From positions 1-64,000 of the forward strand of contig JARKUF010000027.1 in NCBI GenBank assembly GCA_029974015.1: a DNA stretch of 64,000 nt. Direction: 5' to 3'. Shown piece by piece: positions 16,826-25,410 of the stretch. Every line of letters starts with the position of its first letter. Within the stretch, counting starts at the first letter, position 1. The position numbers and the translations under genes were made by a program. This DNA comes from Spirochaetota bacterium (GTDB lineage Bacteria; Spirochaetota; UBA4802; JAGODF01). The notes below the pieces were generated by a model. The model saw only the letters and a program-made list of their open reading frames with translations. It did no database searches and was not told where the DNA came from.

Positions 16826-19084
16826 TCAGCCCATCGCCCGCACCGCGCCGCTATTCCGCTTCACCGCCTCCGGGGATATCTCCGCGACGGCGCCGCAGCC
16901 CGTGAGTATCATGGCCTGCTCTAACTCGCGCCGCAGGCCTTCGAGATAGTGCGCCACCCCCCTGGCCCCCATTCCAACTGCGGCTATAGCCACGGGCCTG
17001 CCGATGAGGACCCCATCGGCCCCCAGGGCAAGGGCTTTAAGAACGTCCACGCCGGTGCGAAAACCGCCGTCGATATAAATCCTGATGCGCCCCTTCACTT
17101 CGGCTACGATCTCATCAAGGACGTCCATCGAACCCGCCATCTCGTCGAGGACCCTGCCGCCGTGGTTTGAGACGATAATAGCGTGGGCGCCCGCCTCGAC
17201 GGCAAGGGCGGCGTCGCCAGCGTTCATGATACCCTTGAGCACAAAGGGAATTTCGGTGAAAGATATTATCTCCCGCAATTCCTCCAGGCCCCTGGGCCCA
17301 ACTGACTGGTTCTTCATCGCCATGGTCTTGAAAACCAGGGCATCGATGTCCATTCCCACGGCGACGGCACGGGCCTTTTCGGCGGCGCGGATGCGGGTGA
17401 TGACTTCCCCATTGTCGCTGCGGGGTTTGAAAATCGGGACGCCCATACCTTCATGCTCCTCCAGTGCCTGGATCCCGATGCGGTATTTCTCCGGCGATGC
17501 CCCGTCCCCCACAAAGGCGATGGTCCCCGCGTCGAGGCAGCCGCGCACCACCGCGCGATTGTACTCAAGCTCGTCGATGGCCCCTCCCATGTTGGTCACG
17601 GAACCGGTGATGGGGGCCGCCATGACCGGAAACGAAAGCTTCTGGCCGAAAAACGAGGTCGAAGTGTCCGGCGAAGTAACATTGTGTATGATACGTGTGG
17701 CTATTTTGTATTTCTTCAGAGCTTCGATATTGCTGCGAAACGACGACCCCGTGCCGATGCCTCCCATGCCGGGAACGCCGCTAGGGCAGTCCTTCCCGTC
17801 GCAGTTTTTACAGACATAACAATATTTCCGCAGCTTCTCACGGGCCGAGAGGTGAATCGCTTCCATGCTGATTTCGTTGCCGCCATGGACCTCGATGGAA
17901 ATGAGGTCCCGGCACTTCTTCACCGCCGCTTCCGCTTCTTCCAGAGTATCTGCCACGGCAATTATGTGGCCCGCCTTCTCCACATTGGAACGGGGGCGCA
18001 TCATCCTGTCCCCGGGCTTAACGTTCATAAAAATTTCTTCTATGCCCGGCACCTTCAGCGCCTCCTCGAGGCCATTGATTCTCCTGACTATGCCGGGTTC
18101 GGCGATGATGGCGCGCTCTATGCTCACTTTCTGAAAAAGAGGCTCCAGGTTTCCGGGCTCCTGCCCCAGGGCCACCTCTATTGCCGCCCGCAACAGGTTA
18201 ACACCCGTGGAAAGCGGAAATGTGTAGGCCGACATGAACCCCCCGGAAAGCCTTGCGGCAATCTCGCCCACCATGGCGCCTTTCTCGGTAATTTTGATAT
18301 CGCCCTTGGCGCACCCGGGATTTATGCCAAGGGCGCGGATCCCTTTTTTAAATATCTCGCATGCAGCGTCCTGCATCTCTTTCGGCAGGTGCGACGGCAT
18401 GGTGTGACCGGTCTCCACGAAGTACGGAGGATACTCGATGATTCGGTCCGCGACGCCGGTTATGGTTATTTCCCCATTGTGGACCACCGCGTCGAGGGAA
18501 AGCTCGGGCCCCTCCATGAACTCTTCGATGATGAGCTCGCCGCTGGGAGAGGCGCTCTTGGCGAACTTGAAAGCATCAGCCACCTGGGAACGGGAATCAA
18601 TGCGCATCACCCCCCGGGCGCCCATATTGTCCGCGGGCTTCATGACCACAGGGAACTTCAGTATGCCGCAGGCCTTCTTCGCGTCGGACAGCGACCATAC
18701 GGGAAGAAATTTGGGGCATGGAACCTGGCGCTCCGTCAGGCGCATCCGCATCTTGATCTTATTGGTGGCGGCCTCCGCGTCTTCGAATTTAATCCCAGGA
18801 AGGTCCAGGGCGTTGGCCACGGCGGCGACGGTCATCGACGCATCGGTCCCAGCCGTGAGGACGGCGCTTATGGGGGTGATCTCGTTCTGGGAGCGCGCCA
18901 CCCGGACGGAGCCTTCAATGTCACGGGTGCTCATGACGATGGGAATGTCGGCGTGCTTCATGCCGATGGCGTTCGGATTGTAATCAGTAACTATCACCCT
19001 GAGCCCCATCTTCTGGGCCGTCTGTATCACCGGGACCTGCAAAATGCCTCCCCCTATCACCATGATGGTCTGTTTCATCGCCAT
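16826..19084 (-). CDS. Fusion of an ATP-grasp ligase with an FMN-dependent alpha-hydroxyacid dehydrogenase
   Basis: The product is 752 residues. Residues 1-390 are an ATP-grasp domain: a pre-ATP-grasp Rossmann start (IMVIGGGILQVPVI), FPVVMKPADNMGARGV (144-159) for ATP binding, LIIEEFMEGPELSLDAVV (185-201), and GEIAARLSGGF (273-283) with metal ligands. Residues 405-752 are an FMN-dependent (S)-2-hydroxyacid dehydrogenase/oxidase domain. It carries four cysteines at 422, 425, 428 and 433 (CYVCKNCDGKDC) then VPGMGGIGTG, the catalytic VSNHGGR (His 641, Arg 644), and IDGGFRTGVDVLKALALGADGVLIGRPV for the FMN phosphate. The second half alone resembles anaerobe 'alpha-hydroxy-acid oxidizing' proteins. 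Having both in one chain suggests that a carboxyl substrate is ligated and a hydroxyacid oxidised in linked steps. It stands alone, so the substrate is unknown. Confidence 0.88.
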   Translation of the reverse strand: MAMKQTIMVIGGGILQVPVIQTAQKMGLRVIVTDYNPNAIGMKHADIPIVMSTRDIEGSVRVARSQNEITPISAVLTAGTDASMTVAAVANALDLPGIKFEDAEAATNKIKMRMRLTERQVPCPKFLPVWSLSDAKKACGILKFPVVMKPADNMGARGVMRIDSRSQVADAFKFAKSASPSGELIIEEFMEGPELSLDAVVHNGEITITGVADRIIEYPPYFVETGHTMPSHLPKEMQDAACEIFKKGIRALGINPGCAKGDIKITEKGAMVGEIAARLSGGFMSAYTFPLSTGVNLLRAAIEVALGQEPGNLEPLFQKVSIERAIIAEPGIVRRINGLEEALKVPGIEEIFMNVKPGDRMMRPRSNVEKAGHIIAVADTLEEAEAAVKKCRDLISIEVHGGNEISMEAIHLSAREKLRKYCYVCKNCDGKDCPSGVPGMGGIGTGSSFRSNIEALKKYKIATRIIHNVTSPDTSTSFFGQKLSFPVMAAPITGSVTNMGGAIDELEYNRAVVRGCLDAGTIAFVGDGASPEKYRIGIQALEEHEGMGVPIFKPRSDNGEVITRIRAAEKARAVAVGMDIDALVFKTMAMKNQSVGPRGLEELREIISFTEIPFVLKGIMNAGDAALAVEAGAHAIIVSNHGGRVLDEMAGSMDVLDEIVAEVKGRIRIYIDGGFRTGVDVLKALALGADGVLIGRPVAIAAVGMGARGVAHYLEGLRRELEQAMILTGCGAVAEISPEAVKRNSGAVRAMG

Positions 19085-19964
19085 GCCCCTGTACGAGAGA
19101 TTGAACCGCCGACGAAAATGGAACCACGCCGGGCCCTCACTTCATTATCGGCAGTTTTTTCCGTTTTTATGTCTCATTTTCGACGATTTACCGGTTCCGT
19201 CAATTTTTTTTCGGGGTAAAGCCAACAAATGGCTTTGCCCTCAACCAGCAATGATTGCTACCCGTCCCGCCAAACAGGGCCTTGCATGGCTTCGCCCCAA
19301 ACCAATGAAAAAGGTACGCTAAAAAAAGGGTAATTGTTACCCTCGCCCATAATTGAACCACCTGCGTAACGCATGCTGCAAAGCAAAAAATCCAATGTAG
19401 GAATCTTACTGTCGGGGGTGAGCGCCCCCCCTTAGACGCTCTCTTTTACTTTCTTTCAGCGGCGAAAGAAAGTAACAAAGAAAGCCGCCCTCAGGCGCCG
19501 GGAGGCTTGGCTGGTATTCACCCTCCAGTCTATGCAAGCGCGGTCCGGATGGGCCTCCTGCCCGTCCTCCCGCGCAGCCATCACGCTCGGCCTCCTGCCT
19601 CGCTTGCTGGTGCTTGCGCTGCATATTGCCTGTTTAAGCAAATGAACCATTTACGCATGTCAGCAACACAAGACACATGCCGCAAAGCAAGTATTCAGAA
19701 AAAAAGTAAACGCGACTGCAAAAAACCCTTCTGGCAAATCCACCCGCAACTACGGACACGGATGTCCGGTAATCCCGGTGGGCACAGGATGTGCCTTCAC
19801 CGTAAAACTCCGACATGCGAAGAGGGGTTGCTCCAGGCGCGCCTGACGGGGAAATACGGTTTGTGTTGTAAAATGCATTGACATCAGCCATCATCGTTGT
19901 ATGCTTGAGACACCAGGGTGAGAGTGGGCCGAACACAAGACATCGCAGTAACATCAGTTGAATC
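19085..19964. other. 880-base stretch without a supportable gene
   Basis: Open frames here are short and lack family resemblance or ribosome sites. The only clear structure is the inverted repeat at 19446-19475. GC-rich text at 19480-19620, with repeated CCTCCTGCC/GCCTCCTGCCT words, resembles dispersed non-coding repeats rather than coding sequence. It leads into the broken HEPN gene. Confidence 0.5.
19446..19475. repeat. Perfect 12-base inverted repeat (TTACTTTCTTTC / GAAAGAAAGTAA)
   Basis: TTACTTTCTTTC at 19446-19457, loop AGCGGC, then GAAAGAAAGTAA at 19464-19475, followed by CAAAGAAAG. Such GAAAGAAAGTAACAAAGAAAG strings recur in unrelated bacterial genomes, as far as I recall. Whether it is repeated elsewhere in this genome cannot be seen here. 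Confidence 0.6.
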
Positions 19965-20363
19965 ATGGAAATTAAAGGAATAATCGACTATTGGATCAAC
20001 CTTGCTGAGGACGACCTCGATTCGGCAGAGATAATGCTGAAAAATAAAAAATATCTGCAATCCGGTTTTTACTGCCATCAGACTATAGAGAAGATATTAA
20101 AGGCGTATTACTGGTACACCAGAGAACAGGAGCCTCCATATACCCACAATCTAATGAAACTGGCGGAGGCTGACGGACTTAGAGAGCTGTTGTCGTAGGA
20201 CCAGAAATATGTTATGGATGTGCTGATGCCTTTGAATATTGAAGCGCGATATCCGGATAACAAGTTGGCGTTGCTTAAAACCCTCACTCAATCGAGAATG
20301 AGGGAAATTTGCAAACAAACAAAAGAGATGTTTTCATGGATGAGATTGTTTATAGAAAAGTGA
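19965..20363 (+). pseudogene. HEPN-domain toxin gene interrupted by an in-frame amber codon
   Basis: The first 77 codons encode a HEPN-domain start (INLAEDDLDSAEIMLKNKKY, SGFYCHQTIEKILKAYYW). After a TAG at 20196-20198 the same frame continues for 54 sense codons (DQKYVMDVLMPLNIEARYPD, then TQSRMREICKQTKEMF) to a TGA at 20361-20363. The part after the stop, RYPD followed by a helix, is the normal C-terminus of HEPN proteins of about 130 residues, so the gene was recently intact. HEPN proteins paired with an MNT nucleotidyltransferase form a toxin-antitoxin system in which the HEPN RNase is silenced by adenylylation. The truncated product would lack the last two helices. The frame overlaps the MNT gene by 28 bases, as in intact pairs. 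Confidence 0.75.
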
Positions 20364-20641
20364 GGAAATACGCCGATCTGGTCAGGCGCGATATGCCCGT
20401 AAGCGCGATCGTTCTATACGGCAGCCATGCGCGGGGTGAAGGTCGCAAAGACAGTGATATAGATGTAGCCGTCGTGGTCGATGAACTGCGCGGGGATTTT
20501 CTCGATTTAAACGCGCGCCTTTTCTCACTGTCTCGCGAGGTCGACGTCGCGATAGAACCGAAACTAATCGTGAAAAAGAACAACATGAGCGGATTTCTCG
20601 AAAGCATCTTGAAGTATGGCAAAGTAATCGATTACGAATAA
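20336..20641 (+). CDS. MNT-type minimal nucleotidyltransferase antitoxin
   Basis: The product is 101 residues. It has the nucleotidyltransferase signature GSHARGEGRKDSDIDVAVV (GSx10DxD, residues about 26-44), which binds nucleotide and two metals. A third acidic position lies in EVDVAIEPK. In HEPN/MNT modules this protein adds AMP to a Tyr of the HEPN toxin and blocks it. The ATG at 20336 (MDEIVYRK) lies inside the end of the HEPN frame, giving translational coupling. The open frame upstream from 20309 uses a TTG and is just HEPN sequence out of frame. The gene itself appears intact even though its partner is broken. Confidence 0.85.
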   Translation: MDEIVYRKVRKYADLVRRDMPVSAIVLYGSHARGEGRKDSDIDVAVVVDELRGDFLDLNARLFSLSREVDVAIEPKLIVKKNNMSGFLESILKYGKVIDYE

Positions 20642-20946
20642 TCAACCGGCCCAAAAAGAAACACTGTACAACTTCTTAGAGTTTACAGGTCTTGCTGATG
20701 ATATGAAGCAATCCTTGCGATGTGCCGTTAAACTTAATGCAAAATTTTTTAGGCCTCTGTCAAGTGGCTTTTTGCCGAAGTTGGATCAATTATCACGAAT
20801 AGCAACTTCCGAGAATGATGCCTTATGTCGGGAAAAGACGTGTTTCAGGAGAGGATATTTTCCTTGGTCAAGTCTTAATCTTAAGATAAGGAAAATCGCG
20901 AGAATAAGACTTGAAATTTTTCAAGGATGCCTACATTATATCTGAA

Positions 20947-21016
20947 GGCAACCTCTAATACTCAGGTTTTCCCGCCTGCCTTCGTAGGGTGGAAAAACCT
21001 GATTCCTGAGTATGCC
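20947..21016. repeat. Dispersed palindromic repeat, copy 6
   Basis: GGCAACCTCTAATACTCAGG on the left, core CCCGCCTGCCTTCGTAGGGTGGA with mismatches, and CCTGATTCCTGAGTATGCC on the right. The CTCAGG/CCTGAG inner arms are kept. The rest of 20642-21080 shows no gene I can support; an 80-codon open frame at 20703-20945 has no recognisable feature. Confidence 0.8.
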
Positions 21017-21080
21017 GGTGATTACAATTTATGTGAACCTCAAAATTTAATTTTTAGAGGTTCTCTGTATATTATTTTTA

Positions 21081-21290
21081 ATGGAAACTACTATGCAACA
21101 TGGAAAAACAACCAAAAAAATGGCTTCCTTCTGCAAAGACTCATGTCCTGTTTGCACAAGAGCCAGGGAAAAAGGCGAGGGATTTCTTTACCAGTTTGTA
21201 AAACTCGAAGAACAGCTTTGCCCGGCCTGCCGCTCTTATAAAAAAGTTTACGGCGTGCCTGCCCACGAGAAAATCAAAGACCAGGCTTGA
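21081..21290 (+). CDS. Small cysteine-rich protein with two CPxC motifs
   Basis: The product is 69 residues (65 if the second ATG at 21093 is used). It contains CPVC at residues 22-25 and CPAC at 47-50, spaced as in a zinc ribbon, plus one more Cys (SFCKDS). The rest is basic and hydrophilic, with no membrane segment. It could be a small zinc-binding protein or a nucleic-acid-binding accessory protein. It stands alone between repeat copies 6 and 7. No strong ribosome site is visible. The family is not recognised; coding status rests on the paired cysteine motifs. Confidence 0.5.
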   Translation: METTMQHGKTTKKMASFCKDSCPVCTRAREKGEGFLYQFVKLEEQLCPACRSYKKVYGVPAHEKIKDQA

Positions 21291-21758
21291 ACAGAGTGTG
21301 ACGGAATTTCCCGGAATGATATCGCCAGTATTTTTTACTGAAAATTTCCCAGGGCCTTCATTGATGTGGCTTTCCGCTGCATCAATGGGGGAAGCTTTAA
21401 AAATCTTCAAGAATCGTAGTCCCGGGAATAGTGTCTTTGTCTTTTCCGTAAAGCCCCCCATTTTTTTGCTCTCCGCTTATGTGCCATATTCGAAGAAAGA
21501 GAACAACCATTAAAATGGGTTAAATTTTAAGGGTCTCTCCCAGGAGACTGCGCATCAGTGTGCCTATTGCAATTTCAGAGTGTTTACCCGTATTTTGATT
21601 CATGCCTCAATAGACCCAATACGGTATAAAAAATAGTCATTGACTTAAGGCAACCTCTATTAATTAAATTTTCCCATCCTCCCGGGACAGGCGGGAGATA
21701 CAAATGCTGAATTGTTATAGGTTTCCAAATCCATTGTTATCATCAAATATAAGCAAAA
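21291..21758. other. Non-coding stretch with repeat copy 7
   Basis: The 468 bases hold repeat copy 7 at 21649-21724 and no supportable gene. A short frame at 21298-21513 contains MWLSAASMGEAL, faintly like the conserved start of Kdo transferases, but it is too short and isolated to call. Confidence 0.5.
21649..21724. repeat. Dispersed palindromic repeat, copy 7 (degenerate)
   Basis: GGCAACCTCTATTAATTAAATTTTCCC on the left is intact, but the core (ATCCTCCCGGGACAGGCGGGAGAT) and right end are largely decayed. It lies 35 bases upstream of the gene at 21759. Confidence 0.6.
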
Positions 21759-22928
21759 ATGAGAAATCACAATACATTACTTTTAAGAATAATGCTGCCA
21801 GTACTAATATGCACCGTAATAAATCCCCTTTTGGGATCCGGAGACAAAGAGGATAATAAATTGGGAATTTCCAGCGGTTTTGTCTGCAACTCAATCGATT
21901 TTGCGCTTTTTCACAAAGGCATCCCTGATGTCAATCTAAAAGGTTTATCCGGCGCCATACACAGGGGAAAGAGATATTTCTTGCTTCTTTATACGATAAG
22001 CTATCCTCCCAGAGGAGTGGCAACTTTCCCGGATGGAGGCAGGTATCGCCAAGAGCTTGGAAGAATTTATCTTTTACGAGAGGAAACAGGAAACGATACA
22101 TCAAAAATATATACAAACCTGGGCGAAATCAAATATCCCGATGTAAGCTTAAGAAATGTAGAACTATACGCCAAGATTGTTTGCAGGGAAAATGCCGTTT
22201 ACGTGTCCGCCGCCTTCGAAAAGAAGGATGATAAAATCAAGAAATGGAAAAGTATTTTAAAATATGACCTGGATAATAATACTCTTTCCGAATTCATACG
22301 CGACGCATGGCAGCCCACACTGTCTCCCGATGGGAACAGGATGCTTTTTCGCAGGGACTCCGGAGTTATGATGTATGATTTTGCCACCGGCAAAATTGAG
22401 TCCCTGGTTAAAGATGCCGCAAGCATGAAGTGGAAGGACGATGAGAACCTTTATCTGAACGTTCTCGATAAAGACCGCATTATTGCCTTTAATATAAAAA
22501 GCAAAAAATTGACAAAGACCAATATAATCAAAAAAAAGATCAGCCCCGTGGATTTTTTTGCTAATGGAAATGACATCAGAAAGCGCGACATAAAAGAGGT
22601 TTTTTCCGATTTCGCATTCTTCGAAGAGAACGGTTTGCCCGATCCTCTGCCCTTTATAAGAGGCTCCCAAAGAGACGACCGCCTTGTCGATATCGCCGCC
22701 GAAACGTATAGCAGGTATCTGCGCCTCGCCATAACCGCAAAATTTCTACGTGAAAAAAAGCACCGCCAGATCGACAATATGCTGACGGCAATGGATAAGC
22801 ACTGCGAGGAAACCATCAAGAAAGGGCAGAAGCGCGTTCTTGCGAACATGATAAGAAGCGACCTTGAAAAGGAAAAGGCCATCGTGAGAAAAGTAGTTGA
22901 GAGCTACGGCAAGCTGCCTGATAGATAG
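21759..22928 (+). CDS. Exported protein of unknown function with possible beta-propeller repeats
   Basis: The product is 389 residues. The N-terminus has a hydrophobic segment (about 8-26, LLRIMLPVLICTVINPLLGS), likely a signal peptide. Residues 110-270 carry short beta-hairpin units such as WQPTLSPDGNRMLFRRDSGVMMYD and DENLYLNVLDKDRIIAFNI, which resemble TolB/WD40-like propeller blades. The last 100 residues are charged and helical. No enzyme motif is visible. It is a lone gene between repeat copy 7 and the amidase. The family is not recognised. Confidence 0.65.
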   Translation: MRNHNTLLLRIMLPVLICTVINPLLGSGDKEDNKLGISSGFVCNSIDFALFHKGIPDVNLKGLSGAIHRGKRYFLLLYTISYPPRGVATFPDGGRYRQELGRIYLLREETGNDTSKIYTNLGEIKYPDVSLRNVELYAKIVCRENAVYVSAAFEKKDDKIKKWKSILKYDLDNNTLSEFIRDAWQPTLSPDGNRMLFRRDSGVMMYDFATGKIESLVKDAASMKWKDDENLYLNVLDKDRIIAFNIKSKKLTKTNIIKKKISPVDFFANGNDIRKRDIKEVFSDFAFFEENGLPDPLPFIRGSQRDDRLVDIAAETYSRYLRLAITAKFLREKKHRQIDNMLTAMDKHCEETIKKGQKRVLANMIRSDLEKEKAIVRKVVESYGKLPDR

Positions 22929-23035
22929 GGGATACCGATTGCTTATTGAGACTTATAAACAGGCTGCCAGGCAAATACGATGACTAATCTGGCGAGTAAG
23001 CCATTTAATAAAACATTACATAAATAGAGATAATA

Positions 23036-24445
23036 ATGGCAAATACTATTTCTGCTTTTTGTGATGATGTTATTAAACATTACGACACAACGGACTTGAT
23101 ACGCCTGATTCGTTCAGGTGAACTATGCTTAGCCGAAGTGACTGATGCCATCTTTTCTCGCATTGAACGGGTTAACCCTGGGTTGCATGCGTTAGTTTAT
23201 GCCGACTATGAAGCGGCACGAAAACGGGCGCTTTTTACCGACTATAGCACTTTGCCCTATGCAGGTCTGCCAATACCCATTAAAGATAATATTCATGTGG
23301 CCGGGATGCCGTCTGCGCAGGGCATGTTAGGCTTAAAAGCCCGACCTCAGAAAAAAGATAGTGCTGTCACCAGGCAGTTTAAATCGCTTGGCTTTAATGT
23401 ATTTGGCAAAACGCAGATATCCGAGTTAGGACTTAGTCCTAATGCGGTTTTTAAAGATGGATCAGCAGTGCACAACCCATGGAATACAGACCATACCAGT
23501 GGTGCGTCATCGGCCGGTGCCGCCGCCCTGGTAGGAAGCGGCGCTTTGTCTATCGCACATGGCAATGACGGTGGCGGCTCTATTCGTATTCCTGCTGCCT
23601 GTTGTGGTTTAGTCGGTTTGAAGCCATCTCGTGCCCGATTGGCGCCATCTGAGGCGAGCCGCTTATTACCCGTTGATGTGATTTGTGAAGGAGTGTTAAC
23701 ACGATCGGTCCGTGATATCGCATATTTTTATTCCGAAGCAGAAAAAGTATGGAGGAGTTCAAAATTTCCCGCGCTGGGCATGATTGAAGGAGCGCAATCC
23801 AGGCGCATGCGAATTGGCTATTTTCTCGACTCTATCACCCCCGAACCCACTGATCAGGAAACACGGCAGACAGTGTTGCATACAGCCAGGCTATTAGAAA
23901 CAGCGGGACATCATGTGGAAGAAGCACCATTACCTGATGTGGGCGGATTTAAGGACGCGTTTATCCTGTATTACATGTTTTTATTTTTTATGCAGACGCG
24001 CGCGGGTAAATGGTTGATTGATACAAACTTTGATCGCAAACAGGTGGATGCTTTAACCGAGGGATTTGCTCAACAGTTTATCAGGAGCTGGTATCGCCTC
24101 CCTCAAGCTATCTGGTCAATAAAGAAAGAAACAAAGCGCTTTCGACAAATGTTCAAACAGTATGATGTATTGCTATCGCCGGTTGTTACCCGAACCACTC
24201 CTAAAATTGACTACTTATCACCCAACCAGCCTTATGACCGCCTATTAGAAAAGCTTGTTAATTACACAGGGTTTACGCCAATTAATAATGCATCGGGACT
24301 GCCAGGTATTTCGTTACCTATGGGCAAAACGTCAGAAGGGCTTCCAATCGGCATTCATTTGACGGCTGATTTAGGGCAAGAATCAATGCTAATTAGCCTG
24401 GCTTATGAGTTAGAAGCCATTCAGCCCTGGCCATTGCTTGGTTGA
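23036..24445 (+). CDS. Amidase-signature-family hydrolase, likely acquired by transfer
   Basis: The product is 469 residues, typical of the amidase signature family, which hydrolyses amides by a Ser-cisSer-Lys triad. The Lys lies in LPIPIKDNIHV (about 84). The cis-Ser is in HTSGASSAGAAALVGSG (about 160), where the usual GGSSGG is replaced by GASSAG. The nucleophile Ser is in NDGGGSIRIPAACCGLVGLKPSR (about 184). Substrate choices include indoleacetamide-like or other small amides; it is not gatA, since no gatB or gatC is adjacent. Codon use is visibly more AT-rich than the genes on either side (many TTT, AAT, TTA), pointing to horizontal transfer. A weak ribosome site precedes the ATG at 23036. 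Confidence 0.88.
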   Translation: MANTISAFCDDVIKHYDTTDLIRLIRSGELCLAEVTDAIFSRIERVNPGLHALVYADYEAARKRALFTDYSTLPYAGLPIPIKDNIHVAGMPSAQGMLGLKARPQKKDSAVTRQFKSLGFNVFGKTQISELGLSPNAVFKDGSAVHNPWNTDHTSGASSAGAAALVGSGALSIAHGNDGGGSIRIPAACCGLVGLKPSRARLAPSEASRLLPVDVICEGVLTRSVRDIAYFYSEAEKVWRSSKFPALGMIEGAQSRRMRIGYFLDSITPEPTDQETRQTVLHTARLLETAGHHVEEAPLPDVGGFKDAFILYYMFLFFMQTRAGKWLIDTNFDRKQVDALTEGFAQQFIRSWYRLPQAIWSIKKETKRFRQMFKQYDVLLSPVVTRTTPKIDYLSPNQPYDRLLEKLVNYTGFTPINNASGLPGISLPMGKTSEGLPIGIHLTADLGQESMLISLAYELEAIQPWPLLG

Positions 24446-24480
24446 CAGGTTTTTTAAATTTTGAAATGCGGAGGATGATC

Positions 24481-25410
24481 ATGGCGGTCCCGAAAGCGCT
24501 GCAGAAGATCGAGCGATATGTCAGCATCAGCGGGCTGGTCTTCGACCTCATCGTGGCATTCCTCGCAGGGCTCATCTTCAGCCTCATAGTTCCCCGGGGT
24601 GGCGACATCAGGTCGCTCTTTCCACAGGATATCTCCCCTTACGCGACCGTGACCATCGAGTTCTCCATCGCCTACATCCTGGGAAGGCTCGCCTCGAGCT
24701 ATCTCAGCGAAGACATCTTCTCGCGAGGGACCGCGAAGATAGCGCTGGCCGCGGTATACACCCTCTCGGCCCTCTTCATCCTCTTCGCGCTCTACATCAC
24801 CCTACCCCCGATATTAGGCGCCGAAGGGTGGGTCTCCTACCTGTTTGGGATTTTTATCATCATTTTCGGCGCTTTCAGCGGCCTTTCGGGATGGATGGAC
24901 GAGGACGATTCCGCGAAAAAACCGAACGAACCGCGGAGCTTGAAGAAACCCGACGGCGACGGGGAGAGCGCCTCGCGTATCGGCCGTTCCTTCGACTGGG
25001 CCTACAAAGAATCCGAGAGGATCTCTTACGGAAAGCACCCCATCCTCATCATTATCCCCATGATATCGTTCCTCGGCACAATCATCGGCATCATAATGGT
25101 GTTCGAGAAGACTACGGGATTTCTCGCCATTCTGCTCTTCGCGGGGGCCATCGTCGCGGGGCTCATCGCTCTCTGGATTACGGGGATGGTCTGCATGCTG
25201 ACCATCCTCGGGCTTGAAATTCTGAAACGGAAGCTCCCATCCCTGGATTTCCTGATTCGCATGGTGCTCTATCCCGGCGCCTCCGCGATGGTCCTCATGC
25301 TCTGGAACCAGATCTATCTCGAGGCGGCGCTGCGAGCGGGAAAAGAGGGAGGGACCGCGCTCCGTGATGAGCGTTCTTTCCTATGTATTAAGGTAACGGC
25401 AGAATCATGA
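24481..25410 (+). CDS. Polytopic membrane protein of unknown function
   Basis: The product is 309 residues. About seven hydrophobic segments are visible: VFDLIVAFLAGLIFSLIVP, FSIAYILGRLASS, IALAAVYTLSALFILFALYI, VSYLFGIFIIIFGAFSGL, ILIIIPMISFLGTIIGIIMV, FLAILLFAGAIVAGLIALWI and MVCMLTILGLEIL. A hydrophilic loop at about 135-180 is acidic and basic. The start at 24481 is fixed by GGAGG six bases upstream. The stop overlaps the rsgA start (ATGA), so the two are translationally coupled. I do not recognise the family. Confidence 0.7.
   Translation: MAVPKALQKIERYVSISGLVFDLIVAFLAGLIFSLIVPRGGDIRSLFPQDISPYATVTIEFSIAYILGRLASSYLSEDIFSRGTAKIALAAVYTLSALFILFALYITLPPILGAEGWVSYLFGIFIIIFGAFSGLSGWMDEDDSAKKPNEPRSLKKPDGDGESASRIGRSFDWAYKESERISYGKHPILIIIPMISFLGTIIGIIMVFEKTTGFLAILLFAGAIVAGLIALWITGMVCMLTILGLEILKRKLPSLDFLIRMVLYPGASAMVLMLWNQIYLEAALRAGKEGGTALRDERSFLCIKVTAES

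Noticed and set aside
17453..19219. 588-codon plus-strand frame opposite the ATP-grasp/FMN fusion.
   Set aside because: It is a long antisense frame caused by high third-position GC. Its translation is rich in Arg, His and Gly with no domain, while the minus-strand frame has clear catalytic motifs.
20703..20945. 80-codon plus-strand open frame between the MNT gene and repeat copy 6.
   Set aside because: No ribosome site, no recognisable motif, and the frame ends inside the edge of a repeat.
21298..21513. Frame with MWLSAASMGEAL, faintly like the start of Kdo transferase (WaaA).
   Set aside because: The match is about ten residues long and lacks the rest of the domain. It could be chance, and there is no support from neighbours.
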